A stretch of DNA of 64,000 nucleotides from Verrucomicrobiota bacterium (GCA_016222805.1 JACRQG010000017.1:1-64000), one strand, 5' to 3'. Counted from the stretch's first letter, positions 1 to 8,874 are shown. Notes: generated from the sequence alone by a model not told the origin. Program-made: numbers and translations.

Positions 1-980
1 GGCAGGGGCAACTCGTCGAGCTTGCCCGCGGCGGCCACAATCTCGTAGGCCGTGCGGAAGTGCAGCTTGGCGAAATTCCCCAGCGCCCGGGCTCCGAAGC
101 GTTCGATGATCTGCCCCCCCTGCGCCTTCACCGCCGCGCTCGCTCCCTTCTGCAACTTGGCCCCGAACTGCTTGGACAGCGTGTGCATCTGCCGCACGAA
201 CTCCGCGCGCGCCACCACCGACGCCGCCGCCACGACGGGGTCTTCCTCCGCCCGGGTGCGCATCCGCAGGTCGAAGTTCTTGACCCCTTTCCGCGCGAGT
301 TCCCGCTGGGCTAGCGGCTGCTCGGAAAACTGATCCAGCAGGCCCCAGGGCACCCACCGCTCCGCGAGGGCCTGGTCCAGGGCCGTGGCATGCTGCCACG
401 CAAGCAGCCGGTTCAGGTTCGCGCCCGGCCGGCCCATCAACTCGTTGTACTTCGGCATCCCGCAGAAACAGGTCCGCACGACGACTCCCTTGGTTTCGCG
501 AATCATCGCGTCGAACTTCATGATCTGGGGCTCCGCGATCTTCTTCGAGTCCTTCACGCCGGCCTTGATCCACCCCTCGACGGCCGCCCGGTCGGCAATC
601 ACCGTGGCCGCAATGACCGGTCCGAAGAAGTCGCCTTTGCCGCTCTCATCCAGACCGGCGTGCGCCTCGAACCACTCGGGATGCAGCACCTCGTCGTAGC
701 CGAGTTTCGCCGCCCCGGTGACTTCAGGTTCGATGACATCCCTGACGAAGTCCTCGGTCCCCTTCCCAGCCACCACCACCTTGCCGCTGGTATACGCGCT
801 CACGTTCACCTTGAGGTGGTCCGCCTTGAACGCGAACCGCGTGTACGCGACCTCGAAAGGCGTCCAGCCGCGGGCTTCCAGGAGGGAGCGCAGCTTGCCC
901 ATCTGGGCGTCGTCCAGCTTGACCGTGTAGGAGGAGAGCTTCTTCGGTGCTTCGGCTTCTTCGCGGGATCGGTTCGACAT
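1..980 (-). CDS. rnhC: Ribonuclease HIII, 3' end beyond window edge
   Basis: Cleaves the RNA strand of RNA-DNA hybrids in the cytoplasm. Reading leftward from the ATG at 980, 326 codons are open to the window edge with no stop. The first ~85 residues form the TBP-like N-terminal domain typical of HIII. They are followed by the family signature AGLDESGKGDFFGPV, which supplies the first catalytic Asp and Glu, then VKDSKK with another catalytic Asp, and DPVVAAASVVARAEF late in the protein. HIII proteins are usually about 300-330 residues, so only a few codons should be missing. The gene diverges from mutY with only 64 bp between them. HIII rather than HII is called because of the N-terminal extension and the GKGDFFGP wording. 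Confidence 0.93.
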   Translation of the reverse strand, partial: MSNRSREEAEAPKKLSSYTVKLDDAQMGKLRSLLEARGWTPFEVAYTRFAFKADHLKVNVSAYTSGKVVVAGKGTEDFVRDVIEPEVTGAAKLGYDEVLHPEWFEAHAGLDESGKGDFFGPVIAATVIADRAAVEGWIKAGVKDSKKIAEPQIMKFDAMIRETKGVVVRTCFCGMPKYNELMGRPGANLNRLLAWQHATALDQALAERWVPWGLLDQFSEQPLAQRELARKGVKNFDLRMRTRAEEDPVVAAASVVARAEFVRQMHTLSKQFGAKLQKGASAAVKAQGGQIIERFGARALGNFAKLHFRTAYEIVAAAGKLDELPL

Positions 981-1044
981 CGGCGCCATCACCCACGAAA
1001 GCGGCGGAAAGCTCAAAAAAAATCTGCTTGGTCCTCGCCGGTGT

Positions 1045-2112
1045 TTGGTGCGTGGTGGGCTCCCCGTGCGCCCACCGTTGCCCGCCTTCCGTCGCGAGTT
1101 CCAGGCCAGCCTGTTGGCGTGGTATCGCCGCCACGCCCGCTCCCTGCCGTGGCGCGAGGCGCCGACTCTCTACAAGACCGTCGTGAGCGAGTTCATGCTG
1201 CAGCAGACCCAGGTGAAGACGGTGTTGCCGTATTTCAGCCGGTGGCTCGCAAGCCTGCCTGATTTTGATGCGCTCGCCGCGGCGCCGGAAGAGCAGGTCC
1301 TGAAACTCTGGGAGGGCCTCGGTTATTATTCGCGGGCCCGCAATCTCCACCGACTGGCCCGCACCCTGGTCGCCCTGCCCGCCCCGCCGCGCACGCCCGA
1401 AGCCTGGCAGGAACTGCCGGGGGTCGGTCCCTACACCGCGGCTGCCATCACCAGCATCAGCTTCAGCGCCCCCGCCGCCTGCGTGGACGGCAACGTGGTG
1501 CGGATCCTGACGCGCCTGACGGCGGATTCCACGCGCCACCGCGACTCGGCGACGGCGGCCCGCGCCCTGGCACCACTGGCCACCGCCCTGCTCTCGGCCG
1601 ACCATCCGGGCGATCACAACCAGGCCATGATGGAACTCGGCGCCACGGTCTGCCTGCGCCAGAACCCGCTCTGCCTCACCTGTCCGGTCCGCACCCACTG
1701 CGCAGCCGCCCGCGCGGGGAATCCCCAGGAGTATCCGCGCCTTGCGCCCCGGACCACGGAGGAGCGCCAGGTGACCCGGCTTTGGTGCCTCCATCGCGGC
1801 GCCCTGCTGCTGCACCGGGCTTCCGCCGAATCGCGTCGGCTCGCGCGCCTGCATGAACTCCCGACCGCCGCTCAGCTACACCTGACCGAGACTGCGGCCA
1901 CGCAAGGGCTCCTGCTGCTGCGCCGCCGCCGCTCCATCACCCGCTACGTGATCACCGAGAGGATCCACGCGCTGTCCTCGCCTCCCCGCCATCTGGACCC
2001 CGGGTTGGTATGGATCCCCTTGGAAGACCTGGACTCCATTGCCCTCTCCGGCCCCCACCGGCGGTGGATACGCGAAGTCCTTGCCGACACCAACCCCAGC
2101 GAGCCCGCTTGA
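1045..2112 (+). CDS. mutY: A/G-specific adenine glycosylase MutY
   Basis: Removes adenine mispaired with 8-oxoguanine. The protein shows the catalytic Glu in EFMLQQTQV (about residue 49), the helix-hairpin-helix LPGVGPYTAAA, the catalytic Asp in VDGNVVR, and a 4Fe-4S cluster motif with spacing C-X6-C-X2-C-X5-C. A short NUDIX-like C-terminal domain follows. The start is uncertain: no ATG lies near the conserved start, and a TTG at 1045 or GTG at 1048 is used here without an obvious Shine-Dalgarno. The window also encodes an Fpg/Nei glycosylase at 50084, so two arms of oxidised-guanine repair are present. Confidence 0.94.
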   Translation: MVRGGLPVRPPLPAFRREFQASLLAWYRRHARSLPWREAPTLYKTVVSEFMLQQTQVKTVLPYFSRWLASLPDFDALAAAPEEQVLKLWEGLGYYSRARNLHRLARTLVALPAPPRTPEAWQELPGVGPYTAAAITSISFSAPAACVDGNVVRILTRLTADSTRHRDSATAARALAPLATALLSADHPGDHNQAMMELGATVCLRQNPLCLTCPVRTHCAAARAGNPQEYPRLAPRTTEERQVTRLWCLHRGALLLHRASAESRRLARLHELPTAAQLHLTETAATQGLLLLRRRRSITRYVITERIHALSSPPRHLDPGLVWIPLEDLDSIALSGPHRRWIREVLADTNPSEPA

Positions 2113-2152
2113 GGCGCTCCACGGGCGCCTTTGCCCCTCCCCGCCGCCACCC

Positions 2153-3103
2153 TCAAGCGCTGCGTGCCAAGAGTTCCTCCACCCGAGCCTTGGAAGTGGT
2201 GATGTCTTCCACGGTCAACCGCGGCCCGAATTCGAGCGTCAGCAAGTGTTCCGGCCGCCAGAACTCGCTTACCATCCTGAAATTGATGTGCCCCGCCCCG
2301 ATGGGTTGGTGGTCGTTCCCCTGCGCATTCACGTCGTGGAGGTGAAAGCCGATGGTGCGACCAGCCATGGCGGCCAGGTGGTCGCGATGTTTCAACAGGC
2401 CCATGCCCTCCTTGATGTCGGCATGGCCGGTGTCATGCCAGTAGCCCACGGGGGCATCCGCGGGGAATTCCGCGAGGAAAGCCGGGTAGTCGGCATCGAG
2501 CGGCAGTTCCTCGAATTTTTCGCGGTTCTCGAAGCCCAGCCGGATTCCCTTTTGCCGGGCGTGGTCGAGCACCTCGTTGATGCTTGCCTTCACCTGGTTC
2601 CAGAAGGGTGGCATGCGATTCCGCAGCTTCGCCAGGCTCTTGCGCAACAGATTCTGGTAGGTCGTATCCTCCGCGGAACGTCCGGCATCGTGGTGATCGC
2701 GCAGGTAGTTGCGGATGTCCCGCGCGGGGTTGAACCAGAAGAACGTAACGCTGCCGAGATGACAGACCACGACCTTGGCCTTCATCTGCGCGGCGAAATC
2801 GATCGAGCGCTTCGTGTGCCGGAGCCACTGGTCGTGCTCCCGATGCTCCTTCACCGACGGCTCGAAAAGGTTGGGGGCGGCCTGCACCACCCCGGTCGGC
2901 AAAGGGCAAAAGTTGTGGGTCGAACTGATCTTGATGACCCCGGCCTCCACCGCCCGCATGATTCCCGGAACCAGGGTAATCCGGATGCCATGGCTCAGTT
3001 AGGCATATTCGAACCCCAGCCCGGCGATCTCCGACAGCATCGCGTAGCCGTCCTGGTGACGGTGCGAGCACCAACTGGTGGAGAGGGCGACGACAGGCTT
3101 CAC
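2153..3103 (-). pseudogene. Sugar phosphate isomerase/epimerase-like TIM barrel interrupted by one in-frame TAA
   Basis: Read from the GTG at 3103, the first 34 codons give a typical barrel N-terminus (MKPVVALSTSWCSHR ... GFEYA). A TAA follows at 3001-2999, and the same frame then continues without any shift (LSHGIRITLVPGI) to the normal stop. The downstream part from ATG 2959 is an intact 268-residue AP_endonuc_2/xylose-isomerase-like chain with the expected metal ligands in GFENREKF, WHDTGHAD, HLHDV and TLEFGP. A GAA codon at the stop would read FEYAELSHGIR, so a single substitution (plus-strand C to A at 3001) explains the break. It may be a recent pseudogene, a sequencing error, or a gene re-initiating at 2959 without its first strand and helix. 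Substrate unknown. Confidence 0.8.
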
Positions 3104-3163
3104 GCGACGTGCAGCCAATGACGAAACCCGCCCGAGGCAAGTTGCGTCGCTGTCGAAAACTTA

Positions 3164-3202
3164 CAAAAAAACCGCCGCGCTCCGCTGGGCGGTAGCGCGG
3201 CG
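3164..3202 (-). terminator. Intrinsic terminator of rpsU
   Basis: On the minus strand a perfect 9-bp stem (CGCCGCGCT / AGCGCGGCG, arms at 3202-3194 and 3181-3173) is followed at once by a run of seven T. It lies 31 bp past the rpsU stop, as expected for a strong Rho-independent terminator closing the hisG-to-rpsU cluster. Confidence 0.85.
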
Positions 3203-3233
3203 TGCGTCGGCATGAACCAAACGCCGGTAGGAC

Positions 3234-3431
3234 TTACTCGGCGTAGCGGCGGCGCAGCATCTGCGTGAAGGCCTGGACCTTCTCCTTGCGCCGGCGTTTC
3301 TCACAGGGCTTCTCGTAGTAGCGCTTGGCGCGCGCACCCTTGATGATGTTCTCCCGCTCGAGCTTCTTCTTCATGCGGCGCAGCGCACGGTCGATCGGCT
3401 CGTTCTTCCGGATTTTGATTTCGATAGGCAT
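3234..3431 (-). CDS. rpsU: 30S ribosomal protein bS21
   Basis: A small basic protein of 65 residues that joins the 30S subunit late in assembly and helps initiation. The sequence MPIEIKIRKNEPIDRAL, then RRMKKKLERENII and the Arg/Lys-rich C-terminus, is the bS21 pattern at its usual length. The ATG at 3431 is chosen because the family begins here; an upstream in-frame extension to 3503 has no family similarity. It lies 68 bp after the lipoprotein gene on the same strand and is followed by a strong terminator, so it is the last gene of that cluster or has its own promoter in the 68-bp gap. Confidence 0.95.
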   Translation of the reverse strand: MPIEIKIRKNEPIDRALRRMKKKLERENIIKGARAKRYYEKPCEKRRRKEKVQAFTQMLRRRYAE

Positions 3432-3499
3432 GTTGAAGGACTTGGGCGGACGAAGGTGAAAGGAAAAGCGGGTAACTAGGCCCGGCGACGCACCCGGCG

Positions 3500-3991
3500 T
3501 CAACGGCTTTTTTCCATTGCAGCCGGAGGCTTGCCGAGCACCTGCCCGACCCGCTGAAAGAAGACCTCGTACTGGGGGGTATCCCGCAGGGGCGTGGCGG
3601 TGGCGTGACCGGCCCGGTTCGAGGAGTCGGCCTCGATGATCTCGCTGAGGCGCGCCGTCACCTCCGCGGCCGCCCCTTCCCGGATCGACCGCACTTTGAC
3701 GCGCAGCGACAACTGCCGCGAACTCCCCTGGGTGTCGCCGAGGTGGACGTTTCCGACGCCTTCATACTCCCCCTGCGCAGCTCCGCCCCGCACCATCCGA
3801 TACCCCATCTGGCTGGCCGCAATGCGAACGGCGTCATAGACGTCACGGGCGGTCGCCTCGTACTCCCGCGCCTTTCCCTCATCCCGCGCCGCGAGGCGCT
3901 CGCGGACCGCGGAGGTCGCCTCGGAAAGCGACTCGCAGCCGGCGAGGAGCAGCACGGAGGCAGCGAGGACGGAGGTGAGGAGCTTCTTCAT
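3500..3991 (-). CDS. Small lipoprotein, DUF3568-like
   Basis: A 163-residue predicted lipoprotein. The N-terminus MKKLLTSVLAASVLLLAGC is a lipoprotein signal with lipobox LAGC. The mature part begins with a charged helix, then an alpha/beta region with RVKVRSIREGAAAEVTARLSE resembling DUF3568-type domains. That assignment is tentative. Its ATG overlaps the aguA stop by four bases (ATGA), so it is translationally coupled to the agmatine deiminase gene. Nothing in the sequence shows a catalytic role; a periplasmic or outer-membrane structural role is an inference. Confidence 0.8.
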   Translation of the reverse strand: MKKLLTSVLAASVLLLAGCESLSEATSAVRERLAARDEGKAREYEATARDVYDAVRIAASQMGYRMVRGGAAQGEYEGVGNVHLGDTQGSSRQLSLRVKVRSIREGAAAEVTARLSEIIEADSSNRAGHATATPLRDTPQYEVFFQRVGQVLGKPPAAMEKSR

Positions 3992-5037
3992 GCGGGTTGC
4001 TGTTGGGAAATGCAGTGGAGCGTGCCAAGCCCCCAGATCAAGTCCGCGCAGTCGATGGGGACGATCTCCCGGCCGGGGAAACAGGCTCCGAGCACCGCGC
4101 ACGCGGCGGCGTCGCGGCGGCGCTGCCGAAAGGTCGGCACCAGGACCGCTCCGTTGATCACCAGGAAATTCGCATAGCTGGCCGGCACCCGCTGTCCATC
4201 GAAGACCACCGGCGCCGGCATCGGCAGCGCCACGAGTTCGAACTTCCCACCGGTGCGCGTCCGAAACGACTCCAGCCGCTCCCATACTCCGCGCAACGGG
4301 CGGTAGTTGGCATCCCGGGAGTTTGTTTCTTTCGCGGCCACGATTCCGCCCGGACGGAAGAACCGGCCGATGTCGTCGATATGGCCGTCGGTGTCGTCGC
4401 CGGCAATTCCCTCCCCGACCCACAGCACACGCTGCACCCCCAGCATCCCGCGGAGATTGGCCTCGATTTCCTCCCGGGACAGGTCGGGGTTCCGGTTCGG
4501 GTTGAGGAGGCACTGCTCGCTGGTGAGCAGGTCGCCCTGCCCGTCGACATCGATCGATCCCCCCTCCAGCACCATCGCGTGCGGAAACCGCCGCAGTCCC
4601 AGGCGGCGGGCAATGCGCGCCGGAATGCGATTGTCGTCCCCAAACGGGGGATACTTGCCACCCCAGGCGTTGTAGGTCCAGTCGGTGATCGCGACTTCCC
4701 CGGTGCGGTCGTTGCGCACGAAGATCGGACCATGGTCGCGGCACCAGGCGTCGTTGGTGCGATGCGGAAAGAAGCGCACCCGGTCGAGATTGGCTCCTGC
4801 CGCCTTGCAAAGCCGCCGAGCCTGAGGGCGCAGCGCCGCGACGGCGTTGATTCGTACCTCCTGATACCGGCTGATCGCCGCCGCCACCCGGGCAAACGCC
4901 GAGGGGATCGGCCGGAAGCGACCCGGCCAGGTGGCCCGCCGGTGCGGCCACGACAGCCAGACCGCCGCCTGCGGTTCCCACTCCGCCGGCATGCGGAACC
5001 CGAGACGCGCCGGGGTCTTTGCGCCCCGCTTGCTCAC
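3988..5037 (-). CDS. aguA: Agmatine deiminase
   Basis: Converts agmatine to N-carbamoylputrescine and ammonia. The 349-residue chain has the family blocks MPAEWEPQAAVWLSWP, HRTNDAWCRDHGP, EGGSIDVDGQG, LLNPNRNP and GDDTDGHIDD. The catalytic Cys is C342 in GLGTLHCISQQQP at the extreme C-terminus. The GTG at 5037 is chosen because it overlaps the stop of the DUF3088 gene (GTGA) and gives the usual family N-terminus; a longer reading frame to 5109 adds non-homologous residues. With aguB two genes upstream it completes the arginine-decarboxylase-dependent route to putrescine. No arginine decarboxylase gene is in the window. Confidence 0.94.
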   Translation of the reverse strand: MSKRGAKTPARLGFRMPAEWEPQAAVWLSWPHRRATWPGRFRPIPSAFARVAAAISRYQEVRINAVAALRPQARRLCKAAGANLDRVRFFPHRTNDAWCRDHGPIFVRNDRTGEVAITDWTYNAWGGKYPPFGDDNRIPARIARRLGLRRFPHAMVLEGGSIDVDGQGDLLTSEQCLLNPNRNPDLSREEIEANLRGMLGVQRVLWVGEGIAGDDTDGHIDDIGRFFRPGGIVAAKETNSRDANYRPLRGVWERLESFRTRTGGKFELVALPMPAPVVFDGQRVPASYANFLVINGAVLVPTFRQRRRDAAACAVLGACFPGREIVPIDCADLIWGLGTLHCISQQQPA

Positions 5038-5390
5038 GGATGCGCCGCCGGAATGCCGTGTACCGCCGCGAGGTAGGCGGCAATGGCGGGAGCACCGGCG
5101 ACAAACCACCGACCCGAGGCGTCATGCTGCCGCACCGCCATCCCTTCCGGCGGCCTCCCCGCCAACACCAGCAGCGGGCAGCTCTGGTTCTCTGCGCCCA
5201 CGAGCGGCACAATCTCCGCCCGGGGCCGGGCGAAATCGACATAGTGCACGTCGACCCTGCCCCGCAGGTAGGGATAGTAGCTCAGGAGCCCCTCCACCTG
5301 CGCACATTCCGGACAGTGGAAGATCCCGGTGCCTACGCGGCCATCCGCGAAATTGGGGGTCAGGAGGAAGAGTTGATCGTGGGTCGTCAT
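5034..5390 (-). CDS. DUF3088 family protein
   Basis: A 118-residue protein resembling the DUF3088 family, which has a thioredoxin-like appearance. Seen: an N-terminal beta strand (DQLFLLTP), a CxxC motif C26-P-E-C29 at the start of the first helix, and a conserved centre with NQSCPLLVL. It sits between aguB and aguA with 4-base overlaps on both sides, so it is co-translated with the putrescine enzymes. Function is unknown; the CxxC would allow a redox or metal-binding role, but that is only an inference. Confidence 0.82.
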   Translation of the reverse strand: MTTHDQLFLLTPNFADGRVGTGIFHCPECAQVEGLLSYYPYLRGRVDVHYVDFARPRAEIVPLVGAENQSCPLLVLAGRPPEGMAVRQHDASGRWFVAGAPAIAAYLAAVHGIPAAHP

Positions 5391-6271
5391 GCGTGATCCA
5401 GGAAGCGCTGCGTCAGTCCCGCATAGGCGTCGATCCGCCGGTCGCGAAGGAACGGCCAGTGGGTGCGAGTCTCCTCGACCCGCTCAAGGTCCACCTCCGC
5501 GAGGAGGACTTCCTCCCGCTCCACGCTCGCCCGGCCAAGAATCTCACCGCTGGTGCCCGCCACGAAGCTCTGCCCCCAGAATTCGAGTCCGTCGCCGCCT
5601 TCGGGCCGCTCGAGCCCTACCCGATTGACGGCCGCCACATAGCAGCCGTTGGCAATGGCGTGACCGCGCTGGATGGTCTCCCAGGCCGAGTGTTGCCGCA
5701 GCCCGTGCGCCGCCTTCTCGGCCGGATGCCAGCCGATCGCGGTCGGGTAGAAAAGGATCTCGGCCCCCTGCAGCGCGGTCAGCCGGGCCGCCTCCGGATA
5801 CCATTGATCCCAGCAGATCAGTACGCCGATGCGCCCGTAGCGCGTCTTCCAAGTCCGAAAGCCGGTGTCTCCCGGCGTGAAGTAGAACTTCTCGTAGTAG
5901 AGCGGATCGTCCGGGATGTGCATCTTCCGGTAGACCCCCAGCAGTTTGCCGTCGGCATCGATGACCGCCGCCGTGTTGTGATAAAGACCCGCGGCGCGCC
6001 GCTCGAACAGCGACGCCACGACCACCACCCGGTGCCTCAGCGCGAAGCGGCTGAAGGCCTCCGTGGTCGGTCCAGGGATGCTCTCCGCGAGGCGGAAGTA
6101 GTCGTGTTTCTCCGCCTGGCAAAAGTACTGCGACCGGAAGAGTTCCTGCGTGCAGATGATCTTCGCCCCCCCGCGGACCGCCTTCGTGGCGAACGCCAGG
6201 GTCTTCTTCAGGTTGGCCTCCGGCCTTTCGCCGCAGGCGTGCTGCAACAATGCGAGGGTGACTTTGCCCAC
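5387..6271 (-). CDS. aguB: N-carbamoylputrescine amidase
   Basis: Nitrilase-superfamily hydrolase that converts N-carbamoylputrescine to putrescine, CO2 and ammonia. The 294-residue length is normal. The catalytic triad is visible as E43 (CTQELF), K116 (YRKMHIPD) and C153 (LICWDQWYPE). The blocks YYEKFYFTPGD and FYPTAIGW are typical of AguB rather than of general nitrilases. The stop overlaps the DUF3088 start (ATGA), and hisG lies only 26 bp upstream. Pairing with aguA in the same operon makes the substrate assignment strong. Confidence 0.95.
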   Translation of the reverse strand: MGKVTLALLQHACGERPEANLKKTLAFATKAVRGGAKIICTQELFRSQYFCQAEKHDYFRLAESIPGPTTEAFSRFALRHRVVVVASLFERRAAGLYHNTAAVIDADGKLLGVYRKMHIPDDPLYYEKFYFTPGDTGFRTWKTRYGRIGVLICWDQWYPEAARLTALQGAEILFYPTAIGWHPAEKAAHGLRQHSAWETIQRGHAIANGCYVAAVNRVGLERPEGGDGLEFWGQSFVAGTSGEILGRASVEREEVLLAEVDLERVEETRTHWPFLRDRRIDAYAGLTQRFLDHA

Positions 6272-6297
6272 GGGAAACGCGGCGATGGCGCCGGCCT

Positions 6298-7197
6298 TCA
6301 GTAAACCACCTTGTTCAGGGGATATTCGACGATGCCCTCGGCTCCGAGTGCCTTCAGCTGCGGGATGATTTCGCGCACGACGCTCTCATCAATGATCGTC
6401 TCGAGCGCGATCCACTCCGGGGTGCTGAGTTGGGAAATCGTCGGGTTGCGCAAGGCCGGCAGCCGTCCCACGACCTGATCGAGCGCAGCCTTGGGCAGAT
6501 TCATTTTCAGACCGACCTTGGACTCCGCCTCGAGGGCGCCGCGCAGCAGGAGGGCGATGGTCTCGATTTTTCGGCGTTTGGCCGGGTTGGCCCAGCTCGC
6601 CTTGTTGGCGATCAGCTTGGTGTTGGTCTCGAGCAGGGTGTCCACGATCCGGAGCTTGGCCGCCCGGAGGGAGCTGCCCGTTTCCGTGATGTCGACGATG
6701 GCATCGACCAAGTCCGGCACCTTCACCTCGGTCGCCCCCCAGGAAAACTCCAGGTCGACGGCGACGCCCTTCCGCTCGAAGTACCGCCGGGTCGTATTGA
6801 CCAACTCCGTGGCCACCCGCTTGCCGGCCAAGTCCGCGGCGGACTTCACCGGCGAAGACTCCGGGACACACAGCACCCAGCGCGATTTCAAGGTCGAGGC
6901 CCGGCTGTAGACCAGATCGCACACTTCGACCACATCCGAGTTGTTTTCCTGGATCCAGTCGTAGCCCGTCAGGCCGCAATCGAAGAACCCGTGTTCGACG
7001 TAACGGCTGACTTCCTGGGCCCGCACAAAGCGGCCGTCCAGTTCCGCGTCGTCGATGGAGGGACGGTAGCTCCGCGAACTGGTCGCGATCTTCCATCCCG
7101 CCTTCGCAAAGAGGTTCTTCGTGGACTCCTCGAGGCTGCCCTTCGGCAGTCCGAGCATGAGCAAGGGAGCTTTTTCGGACACGCGCAGAAACGACAC
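6298..7197 (-). CDS. hisG: ATP phosphoribosyltransferase, long form
   Basis: First step of histidine synthesis: ATP plus PRPP gives phosphoribosyl-ATP. The protein has GLPKGSLEE near the N-terminus, CGLTGYDW, and the PRPP-binding block [15 protein letters not shown]. Its ~300 residues include a C-terminal ACT-like regulatory domain (about residues 215-299), so this is the long HisG type that works without HisZ and is usually feedback-inhibited by histidine. The start is a GTG at 7197, or a GTG five codons later (VSEKAPLL), which has a GGAG about 13 nt upstream. No other his genes are in the window. It heads the leftward cluster with the agmatine genes. Confidence 0.95.
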   Translation of the reverse strand: MSFLRVSEKAPLLMLGLPKGSLEESTKNLFAKAGWKIATSSRSYRPSIDDAELDGRFVRAQEVSRYVEHGFFDCGLTGYDWIQENNSDVVEVCDLVYSRASTLKSRWVLCVPESSPVKSAADLAGKRVATELVNTTRRYFERKGVAVDLEFSWGATEVKVPDLVDAIVDITETGSSLRAAKLRIVDTLLETNTKLIANKASWANPAKRRKIETIALLLRGALEAESKVGLKMNLPKAALDQVVGRLPALRNPTISQLSTPEWIALETIIDESVVREIIPQLKALGAEGIVEYPLNKVVY

Positions 7198-7272
7198 TCC
7201 GGCCCCGGCACCTTCAAGCTAATTTCCGCCGGCCCTTCCGCCCCCGACGCCACCCGCCGCGACACCCCTCGC

Positions 7273-7935
7273 TCAACGCAACCGCCGACGCCAGGCCAGC
7301 CCCATCGCCAAACCGAGTGCCAGCAGAGCCCAGACGGATGGCTCCGGCACCGCGCTCAGGACAAAACCGTCAAAGGTCTGCGCCGAAAAGCCGTAGAGGC
7401 CGACCCGCCCACTCGAAAAGGCGCTGCTGACCAGCACGGTCGACGGGGTCGGGTTTCCGTTCACGTACGCGGAGAACGTATTGCCCACGACGTCGACGCG
7501 GATGGTGGCGGTGCTGACGCCATTGGTGAACAACCCGGTCACCTCGTTCAACGCGGGGCTGACCGAGCCGTTGACGATTTCGTGCCAGTACAAACCTGTG
7601 CCCGTCCGGCCGTTTCCGCCCGTAACCAGCAGAATTCCGTTCTGATTGCCGGAACTGCGCAGCCAGATTCCGCCATCCGACAGTCCTTGGATGGTAACGG
7701 ACACCGAAAAGTCGGTGAGCAGCCACGGCAGCCCGGAGTAGGTGGCGGGGTTGTTGTTCGGAGACGTCGGCGCATACACGCCGCCCGTGGCCGTCCACCC
7801 GCCGACCTCGTTGCCCCAGGCCGGCGCCGCGCCCGCCGTGAAGTCATCGGTGAAGATGACCTGGGCCTGGCCGCGCTCCGCCAGGACGAGCAACAGCCAC
7901 AGCGCCGAACAGAGAAGGCGAACGGTCGCCGGCAT
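7273..7935 (-). CDS. PEP-CTERM sorting-domain protein
   Basis: A 220-residue exported protein. It has a signal peptide (residues 1-24), a beta-rich LamG/DUF1080-like middle (WTATGG, GIWLRSSG, VNGNPTPS) and a C-terminal PEP-CTERM tag: VPEPSVWALLALGLAMGLAW followed by RRRLR. In bacteria with this tag, exosortase cleaves and transfers the protein to the envelope or an extracellular matrix; no exosortase gene is in the window. The middle domain suggests carbohydrate or matrix binding, which is an inference. It ends 75 bp before hisG on the same strand, without a clear terminator between. Confidence 0.85.
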   Translation of the reverse strand: MPATVRLLCSALWLLLVLAERGQAQVIFTDDFTAGAAPAWGNEVGGWTATGGVYAPTSPNNNPATYSGLPWLLTDFSVSVTIQGLSDGGIWLRSSGNQNGILLVTGGNGRTGTGLYWHEIVNGSVSPALNEVTGLFTNGVSTATIRVDVVGNTFSAYVNGNPTPSTVLVSSAFSSGRVGLYGFSAQTFDGFVLSAVPEPSVWALLALGLAMGLAWRRRLR

Positions 7936-8061
7936 GGCGAAAAAATGCCCTCCGACCGGCGTCGGTGCAATCCCCGAGTCGATACGCGGCGGGCGTCAGT
8001 ACCCGGCGTGATGGTTGACACCCGGGGGGCGAATTGTAAAAAGCTCGCGCAAGCCCTTTCC

Positions 8062-8829
8062 ATGCCTTCCGCGTCTCCCGCCCGCACGCAGCCGAAACCG
8101 TTGATCGTGATTGTGGAGGATGAGGCTGACCTCGCCAATCTGGTCGCCGGTCACCTCGAACGCGTCGGCATGCACACACAGATCTGCAACCGGGCGCAGC
8201 ACGCGTTGAAGTTCCTGAAGCGCAACTTCGCCAACCTCATCCTCCTCGACATCAACCTGCCCGATCAGTCGGGCTTCGCCCTCGCGGAGGAACTGAAGGC
8301 CGCCGACATCAATATCCCGATCATCTTCCTCACCGGGAATGTCGAGGAGACGAGCAAGGTCCGGGGCCTCGATATGGGCGGCGACGATTACGTCACCAAA
8401 CCTTTCAGCTACGCCGAATTGACCGCCCGCATCCGCGCGGTCCTGCGCCGGGCCGAGGTCAAGACGGACCTCAACGTCACCAAGAACGTCCGCGTCAGCG
8501 ACGAGCCGTTCGACTTCTGTGGCGCACGCGTGACTCCGGTACGCCTCGAGATCTCTTTCCCGAATGGCGTCACCCAGAAACTGGGCCGCAAGGAACTTGG
8601 CATCCTTGCCTACCTGAATGCCCATGCCGGCGAAGTGATCACCCGCAAAGCCCTGATCCACTCGGTCTGGGGCGTGCACGCCGACGTCAAGAGCCGCTCG
8701 CTCGACCAGTATATCGTAAAGGTGCGGGATCTCTACACCAGCCACGGCCTGTCACTCGACGCATTCCGTACTGTCCACGGGATTGGTTACATCTTCGATC
8801 CCAAGGGAGAGTCGGACCTCGGCAAATAG
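8062..8829 (+). CDS. OmpR/PhoB-type response regulator, orphan
   Basis: A two-component DNA-binding regulator of 255 residues. The receiver domain (about residues 13-130) has the acidic pair E19-D20, phosphoacceptor D63 (LLDINLPD), T in FLTGN and K in DYVTKPF. The C-terminal half is a winged helix (LGRKELGILAYL, SRSLDQYIVKVR, IGYIF). The ATG at 8062 is chosen over the upstream open frame because residues before it are unrelated. No histidine kinase is adjacent; the only signalling neighbour is the convergent chemoreceptor gene 45 bp away. The linker between the domains (about residues 135-165) is longer than in classic OmpR. Confidence 0.92.
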   Translation: MPSASPARTQPKPLIVIVEDEADLANLVAGHLERVGMHTQICNRAQHALKFLKRNFANLILLDINLPDQSGFALAEELKAADINIPIIFLTGNVEETSKVRGLDMGGDDYVTKPFSYAELTARIRAVLRRAEVKTDLNVTKNVRVSDEPFDFCGARVTPVRLEISFPNGVTQKLGRKELGILAYLNAHAGEVITRKALIHSVWGVHADVKSRSLDQYIVKVRDLYTSHGLSLDAFRTVHGIGYIFDPKGESDLGK

Positions 8830-8874
8830 GCGCGGCCTGGCCAAGTCCGGCACGCCGGCAACACTCGTCCCCGG

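Noticed and set aside
724-1854. Open frame antisense to mutY and rnhC
   Set aside because: Composition is Arg/Gly-rich with no recognisable motif; it is a shadow of mutY.
2433-3140. A second reading frame over the interrupted isomerase, suggesting a frameshift
   Set aside because: Its translation has no family similarity. The homologous residues on both sides of the TAA are in the same frame, so the break is a stop codon, not an indel.
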